DNA of 53,854 bases, taken from contig NZ_JAAIMM010000024.1 of assembly GCF_013300725.1 (NCBI RefSeq), forward strand, positions 1 through 53,854, written 5' to 3'. The translations under genes were made by a program, and so were the position numbers. The stretch's first letter is position 1; the number at the start of each line of letters is the position of its first letter. The DNA comes from Allocoprococcus comes (GTDB taxonomy: Bacteria; Bacillota; Clostridia; Lachnospirales; Lachnospiraceae). Below, one piece after another: positions 43,256 to 50,770 of this stretch. The notes below the pieces were generated by a model that worked only from the letters and a program-made list of their open reading frames with translations, ran no database searches and was not told where the DNA came from.

Positions 43256-44198
43256 GCTTCTGCTCCTTATCATCGCTGGAATCCTTTAAAATAAAAATCG
43301 GACGTTTCTTCGTCTCAAGATAAGTCTTTGACAGATACTCCCCTACAATTCCGGTACAAAGAAGCTGTACTCCACTGACCATGAAAATAATACAGGCAAG
43401 TGACGGCCAGCCAGATACCGGATCTCCCCAGACCAGCGTCCTTACTATGATCACTGCGATCATAATAAAGGAAAGCAGGCAGAACAGTACACCCACTACC
43501 GAAGCCAATGAGAGCGGTGCCACTGAAAATCCGGTAATTCCCTCCACAGAATACTTAAACAGCTTCCACATGGACCACTTGGTTTTTCCAGCAGAACGCT
43601 CAACATTATCGTACTGCAGCCATTTTGTACGGAATCCAACCCAGCCGAAGATACCCTTTGAAAAACGGTTATACTCGCTCATTTCCAGAACTGCCTGCAC
43701 CATCTTCCGCTTCATCAGCCGGTAATCTCTCGCTCCATCTACAATCTCTGTCTTTGAAATAGCATTTACAAATTTGTAAAAGCTTTCTGACAGGAAAGAA
43801 CGGATACGTGGCTCTCCGGTTCTTGTGGCCCTTTTTGTCGCTACATTATCGTATCCATCCTCCTGCAGGATCTCATACATCTCAGGTAATAGCGCCGGTG
43901 GATCCTGAAGATCTACATCCATAAGTGCAACATAATCGCCTTCCGATGCTTTCAGTCCTGCATAGATCGCAGCTTCCTTTCCAAAGTTTCTGGAAAATGA
44001 AAGATATCTGCATCTGCTGTCCTTTTCATTCAGGTCTTTCATGATACCAAGCGTCGCATCTGATGAACCATCATCTACAAAAATCAGTTCAAATACAACA
44101 TCCTTCATCTCGTCCATTACACGGCACATTTCTTTATAATAAACAGGCAGTGCTTCCTCTTCGTTATAACATGGTACGACTACCGAAATCTTATCCAT
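43242..44198 (-). CDS. polyprenyl-phosphate glycosyltransferase, CsbB/GtrB-like (GT2)
   Basis: 318 residues. The GT-A domain (1-220) has ISVVVPCYNEEEALPV, FVDDGSSDAT, the metal site ALMDVDLQDPP (DxD) and YRLMKRK. Two C-terminal transmembrane helices (SLASVVGVLFCLLSFIMIAV; IIFMVSGVQLLCTGIVGEYL) anchor it. Members make undecaprenyl-phosphate sugars. With YfhO downstream, teichoic-acid glycosylation is the likely task. The start at 44198 follows GAGGTG; longer upstream in-frame starts lack one. Confidence 0.9.
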   Translation of the reverse strand: MDKISVVVPCYNEEEALPVYYKEMCRVMDEMKDVVFELIFVDDGSSDATLGIMKDLNEKDSRCRYLSFSRNFGKEAAIYAGLKASEGDYVALMDVDLQDPPALLPEMYEILQEDGYDNVATKRATRTGEPRIRSFLSESFYKFVNAISKTEIVDGARDYRLMKRKMVQAVLEMSEYNRFSKGIFGWVGFRTKWLQYDNVERSAGKTKWSMWKLFKYSVEGITGFSVAPLSLASVVGVLFCLLSFIMIAVIIVRTLVWGDPVSGWPSLACIIFMVSGVQLLCTGIVGEYLSKTYLETKKRPIFILKDSSDDKEQKHERA

Positions 44199-44357
44199 AT
44201 TCTTCACCTCGGGAATAGAGTTTACACTCCCTTTATTAAGTATGCACATTCATTTTCCTTAATATTTCCTGAAAAATTTCTAAACAGAAAATTACATTAA
44301 AAAAAAGAATGTGCTCCGGCACTTTCCAGTCCCAGGGCACACCCATTTTCCATACCT

Positions 44358-44531
44358 TTATTCAACAATTGTATACTGAAGTAATTCATAATGAAGGCGG
44401 CTTCCTTCCCGGATCTCTTCCGGAAGAAGTGCTCTTGCTACCATCTTTGCCTCTTCCTCCGGCAGATCGGTCCGCTTCAGCATCGCATAGTCTCCGTCGA
44501 TTCTCTCTACAATATAATCACAAACCAGCAT
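44358..44531 (-). CDS. small 57-residue protein, DUF3006-like
   Basis: A 57-codon frame with AGGAGG seven bases before ATG 44531. The protein begins MLVCDYIVERIDGDYAML and ends HYELLQYTIVE; the acidic beta-rich pattern (V-E-R-I-D-G-D-Y-A-x-L) is like DUF3006 proteins. It lies 27 bp after the SEDS gene stop and may be its co-transcribed partner. Function unknown. Confidence 0.7.
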   Translation of the reverse strand: MLVCDYIVERIDGDYAMLKRTDLPEEEAKMVARALLPEEIREGSRLHYELLQYTIVE

Positions 44532-44558
44532 TTTGTTCCTCCTCTTTTTTCTTCTATC

Positions 44559-45914
44559 TTAGCTCGCCGTCGCTCTTTTTTCAACTACAAGCTCAGGAGT
44601 TACATTCTGATGCCGGTAAATACTCAGCAAAATTCCCATCAATACTGCTGAAACCATCTGACCGCTTCGTCCATATCCGAAGAACAGACACCAGGCTCCC
44701 TGACCGAACCCGGATACTCCAATGTTCGCCATCAGTGACAGTAGGAACTGAATTGCCAGAACCATCACACAGCCAAATCCCATCATCATACCAAGCTGGT
44801 TCTTCTGCTTCAGCGTGCTTCTTAAAAACCAGCACAACAAACCGGCAATTATTGCAATACAAAGAACCATCACAAGAATTCCACAATACCCCGCAATTCC
44901 AAGCATCATATAATCCGCGGAACTGATACGGTCCCCAGTCCAAAAGTCCTCTACTCCGGTGGCGCGTCCAACTGCCATACATTTCGACAGTAGCTCCCGT
45001 ACTGCCCCAAGCGTTGTTCCTTCCATCATTTCTGACTTATTCACTGTAAACATCGCCAGGATACGGCTTTTCTGATATTCCGCACCAAAGAAAAAAAAAT
45101 ATGCCAGTATGCCAACCGGAACTCCAACAACACTGATACCTATTCCGGTCATCACCTTTGTAACCGCAACCTGATACCATCCCTTTTCCAGTGCAAGCAT
45201 CAGCATAAAGATACAGGAAAGTCCAACCGTCCCTGCCATCACAAGATCCGGACAGGTGATCAGGATCCCTGCGATAAGCAGCATCCAGACTGTGGCTTTA
45301 AGAACAGCACCATATCCTTCTCCCCGGTACTGATACAACACTGCACCATACAATGGAAGAAACAGCCAGCTCATCAGCGAAAGACTTACAATGAAGCCGC
45401 CTACTCCAATCCACCTTGTCGCACCATTGACCTGAAGGGCGAAAAAATGTCTCATCAGAACCAGCAATAACAGATACCCACCGGTCAGAAGCCTTGCATG
45501 CTTTCCTATCCAGCTGTAATCCATATAGCACACCATGATCATAACCGGAAATGCTATCGCTATTCGGAATATCTGCCGGATCCCTGCAACATATCCATAG
45601 TTTTCATTTTGTTGCAAAAAGAATGCCGCAAAAATTCCACTCAGGATTTCCATCAGAGCGATCACCAGAATTGCTTTCCACGGCATCTTCGGTCTGTGGA
45701 TCTGATCCATCTCCACACCGACTTCAACCGGATCGCCCATCTCACGTACTGCAGATTTTTCTGCCTCCGCCTCTGTCATTCCTTCTTCAAGAAAAGCCTG
45801 TTTCTGGTCTTCGATATGATCTTCCACTTCACGTGCGATCACCGGACACATCTTTTTACAGCGGATCTGGCTTGTCAGCAGTTCCAGATAATCACGTCGT
45901 TCCAAAGCACACAC
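44559..45914 (-). CDS. FtsW/RodA/SpoVE (SEDS) family protein with N-terminal cytoplasmic prefix domain
   Basis: Up to 451 residues. The first 75 form a cytoplasmic helical domain like permease-prefix/HAAS domains (REVEDHIEDQKQAFLEEGM, EKSAVREMGDPVEVG). About ten transmembrane helices with SEDS features follow (VNGATRWIGVGGF, ITCPDLVMAGT, ADYMMLGIAGYCG in the place of HTDFIF-EE-G). SEDS proteins polymerise glycan strands. Here the ExxHTDFIF region is degenerate, so activity is uncertain. The start may be TTG at 45905 (GGAGGT before it) or GTG 45914. It overlaps the PadR gene. Confidence 0.85.
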   Translation of the reverse strand: MCALERRDYLELLTSQIRCKKMCPVIAREVEDHIEDQKQAFLEEGMTEAEAEKSAVREMGDPVEVGVEMDQIHRPKMPWKAILVIALMEILSGIFAAFFLQQNENYGYVAGIRQIFRIAIAFPVMIMVCYMDYSWIGKHARLLTGGYLLLLVLMRHFFALQVNGATRWIGVGGFIVSLSLMSWLFLPLYGAVLYQYRGEGYGAVLKATVWMLLIAGILITCPDLVMAGTVGLSCIFMLMLALEKGWYQVAVTKVMTGIGISVVGVPVGILAYFFFFGAEYQKSRILAMFTVNKSEMMEGTTLGAVRELLSKCMAVGRATGVEDFWTGDRISSADYMMLGIAGYCGILVMVLCIAIIAGLLCWFLRSTLKQKNQLGMMMGFGCVMVLAIQFLLSLMANIGVSGFGQGAWCLFFGYGRSGQMVSAVLMGILLSIYRHQNVTPELVVEKRATAS

Positions 45915-46233
45915 CTCCGATCACCTGTAAAATAGCTTCTGAATACTCTTTCCATTCTTCTTTTTTTACTTTATACTGCTTTTTTCCTTCTTTTGTAAGC
46001 TGGTAATACTTCCTCATCTTGCCTCCGGCTTCCTGCTCATATACGGTAAGCCATCCTTTCTCTTCCATGGAATGCAGAAGCGGATATAAGGTTCCCGCTT
46101 TCAGTTCAAATACATTGTTCGACTTTCCTTTCAGAGTGTCGATCATCTCATATCCATACATATCCTTCTCTTCCAACAGACTTAAGATCAAAAGCGTCGT
46201 ACTCCCTGATATCAGGCTTTTATCAACTGCCAT
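45892..46233 (-). CDS. PadR family transcriptional regulator
   Basis: 113 residues. The winged helix is TTLLILSLLEEKDMYGYEMIDTL (12-34) with LKAGTLYPLLHSMEEKGWL (52-70) and the wing GGKMRKYYQLTKEGKK. This is the short form of PadR (s-PadR), usually a repressor of an adjacent exporter or membrane gene. The ATG at 46233 has AAAGGAG; an ATG at 46260 does not. It overlaps the SEDS gene by 13-23 bp, so it probably controls its own operon. Confidence 0.93.
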   Translation of the reverse strand: MAVDKSLISGSTTLLILSLLEEKDMYGYEMIDTLKGKSNNVFELKAGTLYPLLHSMEEKGWLTVYEQEAGGKMRKYYQLTKEGKKQYKVKKEEWKEYSEAILQVIGGVCFGTT

Positions 46234-46414
46234 CTCGTTCTCCTTTCTTATATCGGTCATCTATATATTATCTGTTTGTCATTATATATCGGCAATCTAT
46301 ATACGTCAATACTTTCACTGGAATTTATCTCTTCTTCATAAGTTTTTAAGATATTTCAGGATTTCTTTATCCGCCCGTCACATTCTTTCCATAATTTCCC
46401 GTTATACTAAATGC

Positions 46415-46571
46415 ATAAAGTTAAGGGACGCCGATAATCCTATACGATATCAGCTCTGTAAGGTTATCAGGATGTCCGCCTAAAAAATCAGGCATACGTC
46501 TTTGACTTATACCTTTTATATATATCTTCTCTCTACTCTGCCGATACAGTTTTGTATCGGCTCTTTTTTTA
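46415..46571 (+). ncRNA. putative structured small RNA of about 155 nt (unassigned)
   Basis: A TATACT (46403-46408) precedes a stretch with strong pairing: GGAC-CC-GATAATC (46426-46439) with GGTTATC-GG-TGTCC (46462-46477), and GCC/GGC nearby. It ends in a classic intrinsic terminator GCCGATACAG-TT-TTGTATCGGC plus T8 (46540-46570). There is no coding frame. It lies 180 bp upstream of the tRNA array. I do not recognise 6S, SRP, tmRNA or a known riboswitch class. Confidence 0.6.
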
Positions 46572-46732
46572 TTCTGTAATTCTTTTTCTCCTTTCCTCTT
46601 TCCTGAAAAAAATTCTTTTTTAATATAATAGAAATGTCCCCGGTGTATCATGCCTTTTTTATCTGTCAAAATATTTCTGCAAAACCTTCTGATAAATAAA
46701 ATAAAAATATTTAACTTTTTTCAAAAAAACAC

Positions 46733-46761
46733 TTGCAAAAAGTATAGCCTTATGATATTAT
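46733..46761 (+). promoter_or_regulatory. promoter of the six-tRNA cluster
   Basis: TTGCAA (46733-46738), 17 bases and TATTAT (46756-46761). It lies 45 bp upstream of tRNA-Glu. Confidence 0.7.
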
Positions 46762-46805
46762 AATTTTCGGTCACTGTTGTAACACAGTTCAACAAAATTG
46801 ATTTT

Positions 46806-46877
46806 GGCTCCGTGGTCAAGCGGTTAAGACATCGCCCTTTCACGGCGGTAACACGGGTTCGATTCCCGTCGGAGTCA
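46806..46877 (+). tRNA. tRNA-Glu (TTC)
   Basis: Acceptor GGCTCCG/CGGAGTC; anticodon loop CTTTCAC gives TTC (glutamate). First gene of a six-tRNA transcript. Confidence 0.95.
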
Positions 46878-46912
46878 CTTGGTTTAAGCCAATTGTATAT
46901 ACACAGCAATAT

Positions 46913-46985
46913 GCCGATGTGGCTCAATTGGCAGAGCAGCTGATTTGTAATCAGCAGGTTATCGGTTCGAGTCCGATCATCGGCT
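46913..46985 (+). tRNA. tRNA-Thr (TGT)
   Basis: Acceptor GCCGATG/CATCGGC; anticodon stem GCTGA/TCAGC around TTTGTAA gives TGT (threonine, ACA). Confidence 0.95.
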
Positions 46986-47013
46986 TTTGTCCTTAGTGGG
47001 ACGTATTTAATTT

Positions 47014-47087
47014 GGACCTTTAGCTCAGCTGGTTAGAGCAATCGGCTCATAACCGATCGGTCCCGGGTTCGAGTCCCTGAAGGTCCA
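47014..47087 (+). tRNA. tRNA with CAT anticodon (Met, or Ile2 after lysidine modification)
   Basis: Acceptor GGACCTT/AAGGTCC; loop CTCATAA gives anticodon CAT. The body (GGACCTTTAGCTCAG) resembles bacterial tRNA-Ile2 as well as elongator Met, so the identity depends on TilS modification and is left open. Confidence 0.9.
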
Positions 47088-47106
47088 CTTTTTAAAAATT
47101 TCATAT

Positions 47107-47180
47107 GGCCCGATGGCTCAGTTGGTTAGAGCGCCGCCCTGTCACGGCGGAGGTCGTGGGTTCGAGTCCCATTCGGGTCG
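47107..47180 (+). tRNA. tRNA-Asp (GTC)
   Basis: Acceptor GGCCCGA/TCGGGTC; anticodon stem CCGCC/GGCGG around CTGTCAC gives GTC (aspartate). Confidence 0.95.
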
Positions 47181-47202
47181 CTTAACTGATTATTCAGTTT
47201 TC

Positions 47203-47275
47203 GGGATCATAGCTCAGCTGGGAGAGCATCTGCCTTACAAGCAGAGGGTCATAGGTTCGAGCCCTATTGGTCCCA
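47203..47275 (+). tRNA. tRNA-Val (TAC)
   Basis: Acceptor GGGATCA/TGGTCCC; anticodon loop CTTACAA gives TAC (valine). Confidence 0.95.
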
Positions 47276-47301
47276 TTTTCATTATAATTTCATAATGATA
47301 T

Positions 47302-47387
47302 GCCGCAGTGGCGGAACTGGCAGACGCCCGGGACTTAAAATCCCGTGGGTAGTGATACCCGTACCGGTTCGATTCCGGTCTGCGGCA
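47302..47387 (+). tRNA. tRNA-Leu (TAA)
   Basis: 86 bases with the long variable arm of a class II tRNA (TGGGTAGTGATACCCGTA region). Acceptor GCCGCAG/CTGCGGC; anticodon loop CTTAAAA gives TAA (leucine, UUA). Last gene of the cluster. Confidence 0.95.
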
Positions 47388-47400
47388 TTAGTTAAAAATG

Positions 47401-47438
47401 GGAGAAACGTTGAATTTACAGCGTTTCTCTTATTTTTT
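47401..47438 (+). terminator. terminator of the tRNA cluster
   Basis: GAGAAACG/CGTTTCTC with a 12-base loop and a T-rich tail, 15 bases past tRNA-Leu. Confidence 0.88.
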
Positions 47439-47634
47439 TGTTTCAAAAAGTTTGAACACCTTTGAACACTTTATGATGATACACCGAAGATAATTTATGC
47501 GTATCATCACGGGAAAATACATGGTCACTGTATTACTACAACTCACCGATTTTAACTACACGGCACACTGGCGATTATCATGACCAGACTTACACCGGCA
47601 AGTGTTGTCCAGCTTCGCTGGACACACGAAATAC
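47439..47634. other. non-coding gap between tRNA-Leu and trxA
   Basis: About 200 bases with no recognisable gene. A direct repeat of TTTGAACAC lies at the left end and a small hairpin GTCCAGC/GCTGGAC near 47607-47622. The sequence could be an old integration scar at tRNA-Leu, but no integrase or att duplication is seen. Confidence 0.4.
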
Positions 47635-47661
47635 AAAAAGGATGTGCCTCGGCACATCCTT
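47635..47661 (-). terminator. terminator of the rrf2-trxA operon
   Basis: AAGGATGTGCC/GGCACATCCTT with a 1-3 base loop and T5 on the minus strand, 24 bases past the trxA stop. Confidence 0.85.
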
Positions 47662-47684
47662 AGATAACTTATTCTATATTCTGC

Positions 47685-47993
47685 TTACCGAATCAGCTGT
47701 TCCAGCTCACTCTTTTCCTGAACTCCTAAAGTTCTCTCTGCGACCTTTCCATCTTTGAATACAAGAAATGCCGGAATTGACATTACCTTATATTCTCTGG
47801 CAAGCGCCATCTGCTCATCCACATTCACCTTACCTACCTTTATATCTGTAAGCTCCTGTGCAAGCTCGTCAACAACCGGTCCCATTGTCTGGCATGGTCC
47901 ACACCATGTTGCCCAGAAATCTACCAGTACTGGTTCTTTTGCATTTAATACTTCTTCTTCAAAATTCTCTGTTGTTAAATTGATTACTGACAT
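47685..47993 (-). CDS. trxA: thioredoxin
   Basis: 102 residues with the active site WCGPC (30-34) in FWATWCGPCQTMGPVVDEL, the cis-proline in MSIPAFLVFKDG and the family C-terminus. It reduces protein disulfides with thioredoxin reductase. The ATG at 47993 has AGGAGG nine bases before; an ATG three codons upstream abuts it directly. It overlaps the upstream Rrf2 gene by 10 bp. Pairing with a redox-type regulator suggests thiol-stress control. Confidence 0.95.
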   Translation of the reverse strand: MSVINLTTENFEEEVLNAKEPVLVDFWATWCGPCQTMGPVVDELAQELTDIKVGKVNVDEQMALAREYKVMSIPAFLVFKDGKVAERTLGVQEKSELEQLIR

Positions 47994-48442
47994 GATAGAC
48001 ATCCTCCTGTTTTATTATCTTTTTCTTCTTTAAGGGCAGTAAGCCGTTCCTCTACTTTCTGGATCGTGATTCTTTCCAGATAATCATTGCAGCTCCTGTT
48101 CATCCCTGTTACAAGTTCATCCATAACTGCAGACATCCCACTTGCAACCAAACACTTTTTATCCGGGTTTCCTGAACGCCAGGATGCTTTTACAAGCGTA
48201 TTCTCCAATGCGTCACTGATCTGCCTCAGCGTAATCTCCGAATTTGCTTTTGCGATCCGGTAACCGCCTCCCATGCCTTCTCTTGTCTCGATCAGACCGG
48301 CTTTTTTTAGTTTTCCCATCACTCTGCGTATGCATACAGGATTTGTACATACATTATCTGCGAGTTCTTCACTTGCAATAGTAGCATTGCTGCGATCCAG
48401 AAATACAAGTGCATGAACTGCTATTGCAAATTCGCTTGTCAC
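47984..48442 (-). CDS. Rrf2 family transcriptional regulator
   Basis: 152 residues with the Rrf2 winged helix (SEFAIAVHALVFLDR, TNPVCIRRVMGKLKKAGLIETREGMGGGYRIA). Family proteins often sense Fe-S clusters, NO or thiols. Cysteines at 32, 37, 97, 118 and a C-terminal CLSC (148-151) could sense thiol or disulfide stress; the C-terminal CxxC tail is unusual. The start is GTG at 48442 after GGGGAG. Direct repeats around the promoter are the likely binding site. Confidence 0.92.
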   Translation of the reverse strand: MTSEFAIAVHALVFLDRSNATIASEELADNVCTNPVCIRRVMGKLKKAGLIETREGMGGGYRIAKANSEITLRQISDALENTLVKASWRSGNPDKKCLVASGMSAVMDELVTGMNRSCNDYLERITIQKVEERLTALKEEKDNKTGGCLSCQ

Positions 48443-48459
48443 GCTTCTCCCCTCATTTC

Positions 48460-48504
48460 TTATATGTTAAACTGTAATTTTTTTAATTACATTTTATACT
48501 GTAA
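48460..48504 (-). promoter_or_regulatory. direct-repeat operator of rrf2-trxA
   Basis: On the minus strand TTACAGTATAAAATGTAA (48487-48504) and TTACAGTTTAACATATAA (48460-48477) match at 15 of 18 positions, 9 bases apart. The first starts right at the -10 element. This placement fits autorepression by the Rrf2 protein. Confidence 0.7.
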
Positions 48505-48532
48505 CAATATCACATACAGTTTTCCATGTCAA
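48504..48532 (-). promoter_or_regulatory. promoter of rrf2-trxA
   Basis: A perfect TTGACA (48527-48532), 17 bases and TATTGT (48504-48509) on the minus strand. Confidence 0.7.
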
Positions 48533-48570
48533 CCTCTTTGCCTGGATTTTGTTATGATTTTTTATCCCTG

Positions 48571-48599
48571 TTGACATTTGCGAGGAAATATGATAGTTT
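48571..48599 (+). promoter_or_regulatory. candidate promoter of the KdpDE-like genes
   Basis: A perfect TTGACA (48571-48576) with TAGTTT (48594-48599) 17 bases downstream; the -10 is weak. Confidence 0.4.
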
Positions 48600-48638
48600 T
48601 TTTGTGAAAATTTTGTTTATTTATGAGGATTATCTGCT

Positions 48639-49727
48639 ATGAATAAATTATTACATAACAATACACTTTTTACACTCACACTACTTGGCATCGCAACCGC
48701 ACTTGCCTTTCTTTTTTTCTCATTCGTTTCTGAAAATACTGCAAACATTGCATTACTTTATATTATTGCCCAGATCTTGATTGCACGATATACGAACGGA
48801 TACCTGTACGGCCTCTTTTCTTCTGTTTTCTCCGTAATCTGTATCAATTTCTTCTTTACCTATCCGTTTTTCCGACTGAATTTCACATTGAGCGGCTATC
48901 CGGTCACATTTATCGGAATGTTGATCATTACACTGCTCACCACAGCAACCACCTCCCGTCTGAAGAAACAGACAGAAATTCTTGCAAAGCAGGAAAAACA
49001 AGTACAGATCGCACGTCAGGAATCCCTTCGTGCCAACCTGCTCCGTGCAGTTTCCCATGATCTGCGTACACCACTGACCAGCATTATTGGAACCACTTCC
49101 TCTCTTCTTTCTGATGGTTCCATCTTATCAGATGCAGAAAAAAAAGAGCTTCTTGAAAATATTGAAAATGACTCCAGCTGGCTCCTCAATATGGTTGAAA
49201 ATCTTCTCAGTGTAACAAGAATCAATGATACCGTTACACACCAGGTCAATAAAACACCGGAAATCGTAGAAGAAGTCGTCTCAGAAGCGGTACAGCGTCT
49301 GAAAAAAAGATTTCCTTCAGCAAGCATTGTCGTCCATGTTCCGGATGATTTTCTGATGATTCCAATGGACGCAATTCTGATCGAACAAGTGCTGATCAAC
49401 CTTCTTGAAAATGCATTGATCCATTCAGGAAGCAGCCATGCTCCGGAGCTTACCGTCACAGATCATCCGGACCACGTAGCCTTCTGCGTCAAAGATTTCG
49501 GACACGGTCTGAACCCGGACGATATTCCGGATATTTTCAGTGGCATCTGCCACAATACCGGTTCTGTCGACTCCCACAAGGGTATGGGGATCGGCTTATC
49601 AATCTGCAAGACGATCATTGACGCACACAGTGGTTATATCGAAGCCAAAAATCACACCAATGGTGCTTTATTTCTGTTTACATTACCAAAAGATGAGGAG
49701 GAAAACATTCCATGCAGCCAAAAGTAA
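48639..49727 (+). CDS. sensor histidine kinase with DUF4118 domain (KdpD C-terminal type)
   Basis: 362 residues. Four transmembrane helices of the DUF4118 domain (10-105; the KdpD-like YGLFSSVFSVICINFFFTYP) are followed by a HisKA domain with H140 in AVSHDLRTPLTSI, the N-box NLLENALIH, KDFGHGLNPDDIP, and GMGIGLSICK. The KdpD N-terminal USP/ATP-binding domain is absent, so it is a truncated KdpD type. It overlaps the regulator by 16 bp. No kdpFABC genes are adjacent; the target may be another potassium transporter or an unrelated gene. Confidence 0.9.
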   Translation: MNKLLHNNTLFTLTLLGIATALAFLFFSFVSENTANIALLYIIAQILIARYTNGYLYGLFSSVFSVICINFFFTYPFFRLNFTLSGYPVTFIGMLIITLLTTATTSRLKKQTEILAKQEKQVQIARQESLRANLLRAVSHDLRTPLTSIIGTTSSLLSDGSILSDAEKKELLENIENDSSWLLNMVENLLSVTRINDTVTHQVNKTPEIVEEVVSEAVQRLKKRFPSASIVVHVPDDFLMIPMDAILIEQVLINLLENALIHSGSSHAPELTVTDHPDHVAFCVKDFGHGLNPDDIPDIFSGICHNTGSVDSHKGMGIGLSICKTIIDAHSGYIEAKNHTNGALFLFTLPKDEEENIPCSQK

Positions 49728-50416
49728 ACATTCTTTTTATCGAAGATGAACGAAATATCCTTGCATTTGTAACAAAGCTTTTGTACGGACACAATTATAA
49801 AGTAACAACTGCCGCAACCGGTACCGAGGGACTTCAGCTGATAAATTCCATCTGTCCTGATCTCATTCTTCTTGATCTCGGGCTCCCGGATATGGATGGG
49901 CAGACGATCATCCGGCAGGTTCGTGATTGGTCTGACTGCCCGATCATCGTCATCTCCGCCCGCACAAATGAGCGTGAAAAGGTAAAAGCGCTTGATCTCG
50001 GAGCTGATGACTATATCACCAGACCGTTCGGCTCCGCAGAACTCCTTGCCCGTATCCGTACCTCACTCAGACACAGCAACCGGATGAATACTTCATCCGA
50101 TCAGCTCTTCCGCCCTTACAAATGCGGCGACCTGGTACTCGATTTTGAAAAACGTACTCTTACCATCTGTGGAGAAATTGTTCACCTCACTCCTATCGAG
50201 TATAAAATCCTGGTATTTCTTGCACAAAACTGCGGAAAAGTTATGACCTACTCTTCGATTATCAATAATGTATGGGGACCTTATGCCGACGATAATAACC
50301 GGATTCTCCGCGTAAATATGACAAACATACGCCGTAAAATAGAAACAAATCCGGCAGATCCTAAATATATTTTTACTGAAGTTGGTGTCGGATACCGTAT
50401 GAGTGAAGAGCATTAG
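49712..50416 (+). CDS. OmpR-family response regulator, KdpE-like
   Basis: 234 residues. Receiver domain with ED at 11-12, the phosphoacceptor D55 (LILLDLGLPD) and the K/R switch region TRPF, where the usual lysine is Arg (YITRPFGSAEL). The C-terminal winged helix contains HLTPIEYKILVFLAQNCGKV and ends GVGYRMSEEH. The ATG at 49712 follows GAGGAGG. The missing switch lysine (R for K) is unusual; it could alter signalling. Confidence 0.92.
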   Translation: MQPKVNILFIEDERNILAFVTKLLYGHNYKVTTAATGTEGLQLINSICPDLILLDLGLPDMDGQTIIRQVRDWSDCPIIVISARTNEREKVKALDLGADDYITRPFGSAELLARIRTSLRHSNRMNTSSDQLFRPYKCGDLVLDFEKRTLTICGEIVHLTPIEYKILVFLAQNCGKVMTYSSIINNVWGPYADDNNRILRVNMTNIRRKIETNPADPKYIFTEVGVGYRMSEEH

Positions 50417-50580
50417 TCCGGTTCCGCATGGCATAAGCACGAGAGATTATATTGCACTCTCATGATCAGAGTATGTCGTTAAAGTTCTGCTAAGAAAGCT
50501 TTCAATCTCTTTTCAAACCATAAATTTTTTCATAAAATATCTTTGTCAAAAGAAATACAAAGAACTGGAGTGAGAGAGAC

Positions 50581-50724
50581 ATGAATATTGGAATGTTACT
50601 TTTGGTTATAATTGGAGGCTTTGCAGGTCTTTTTTCTACACTTTATATTTGTATCAGTCTTCCATTCACAATTGTATGGAAGATCTATCGCCGGGTTGCC
50701 AAAGGTATCCCGATCATGAAGTAG
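50581..50724 (+). CDS. 47-residue single-pass membrane protein
   Basis: A 47-codon frame with GGAG ten bases upstream. The first 32 residues are a strongly hydrophobic helix (MLLLVIIGGFAGLFSTLYIC...), and the tail is basic (KIYRRVAKGIPIMK), so an N-out/C-in topology is likely. It sits 165 bp downstream of the KdpDE-like pair on the same strand and could be a regulated small partner. Not recognised. Confidence 0.55.
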   Translation: MNIGMLLLVIIGGFAGLFSTLYICISLPFTIVWKIYRRVAKGIPIMK

Positions 50725-50770
50725 CTGTTTCGTTTAACATCCTAATTCCAAATAAGAATGCCGGAGCAAT

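Noticed and set aside
46421-46669. 82-codon minus-strand frame
   Set aside because: It is antisense to the structured RNA and its terminator, with no homology and no ribosome site.
47388-47684. Prophage or island insertion at tRNA-Leu
   Set aside because: No integrase, no duplicated tRNA end and no phage genes; thioredoxin follows directly.
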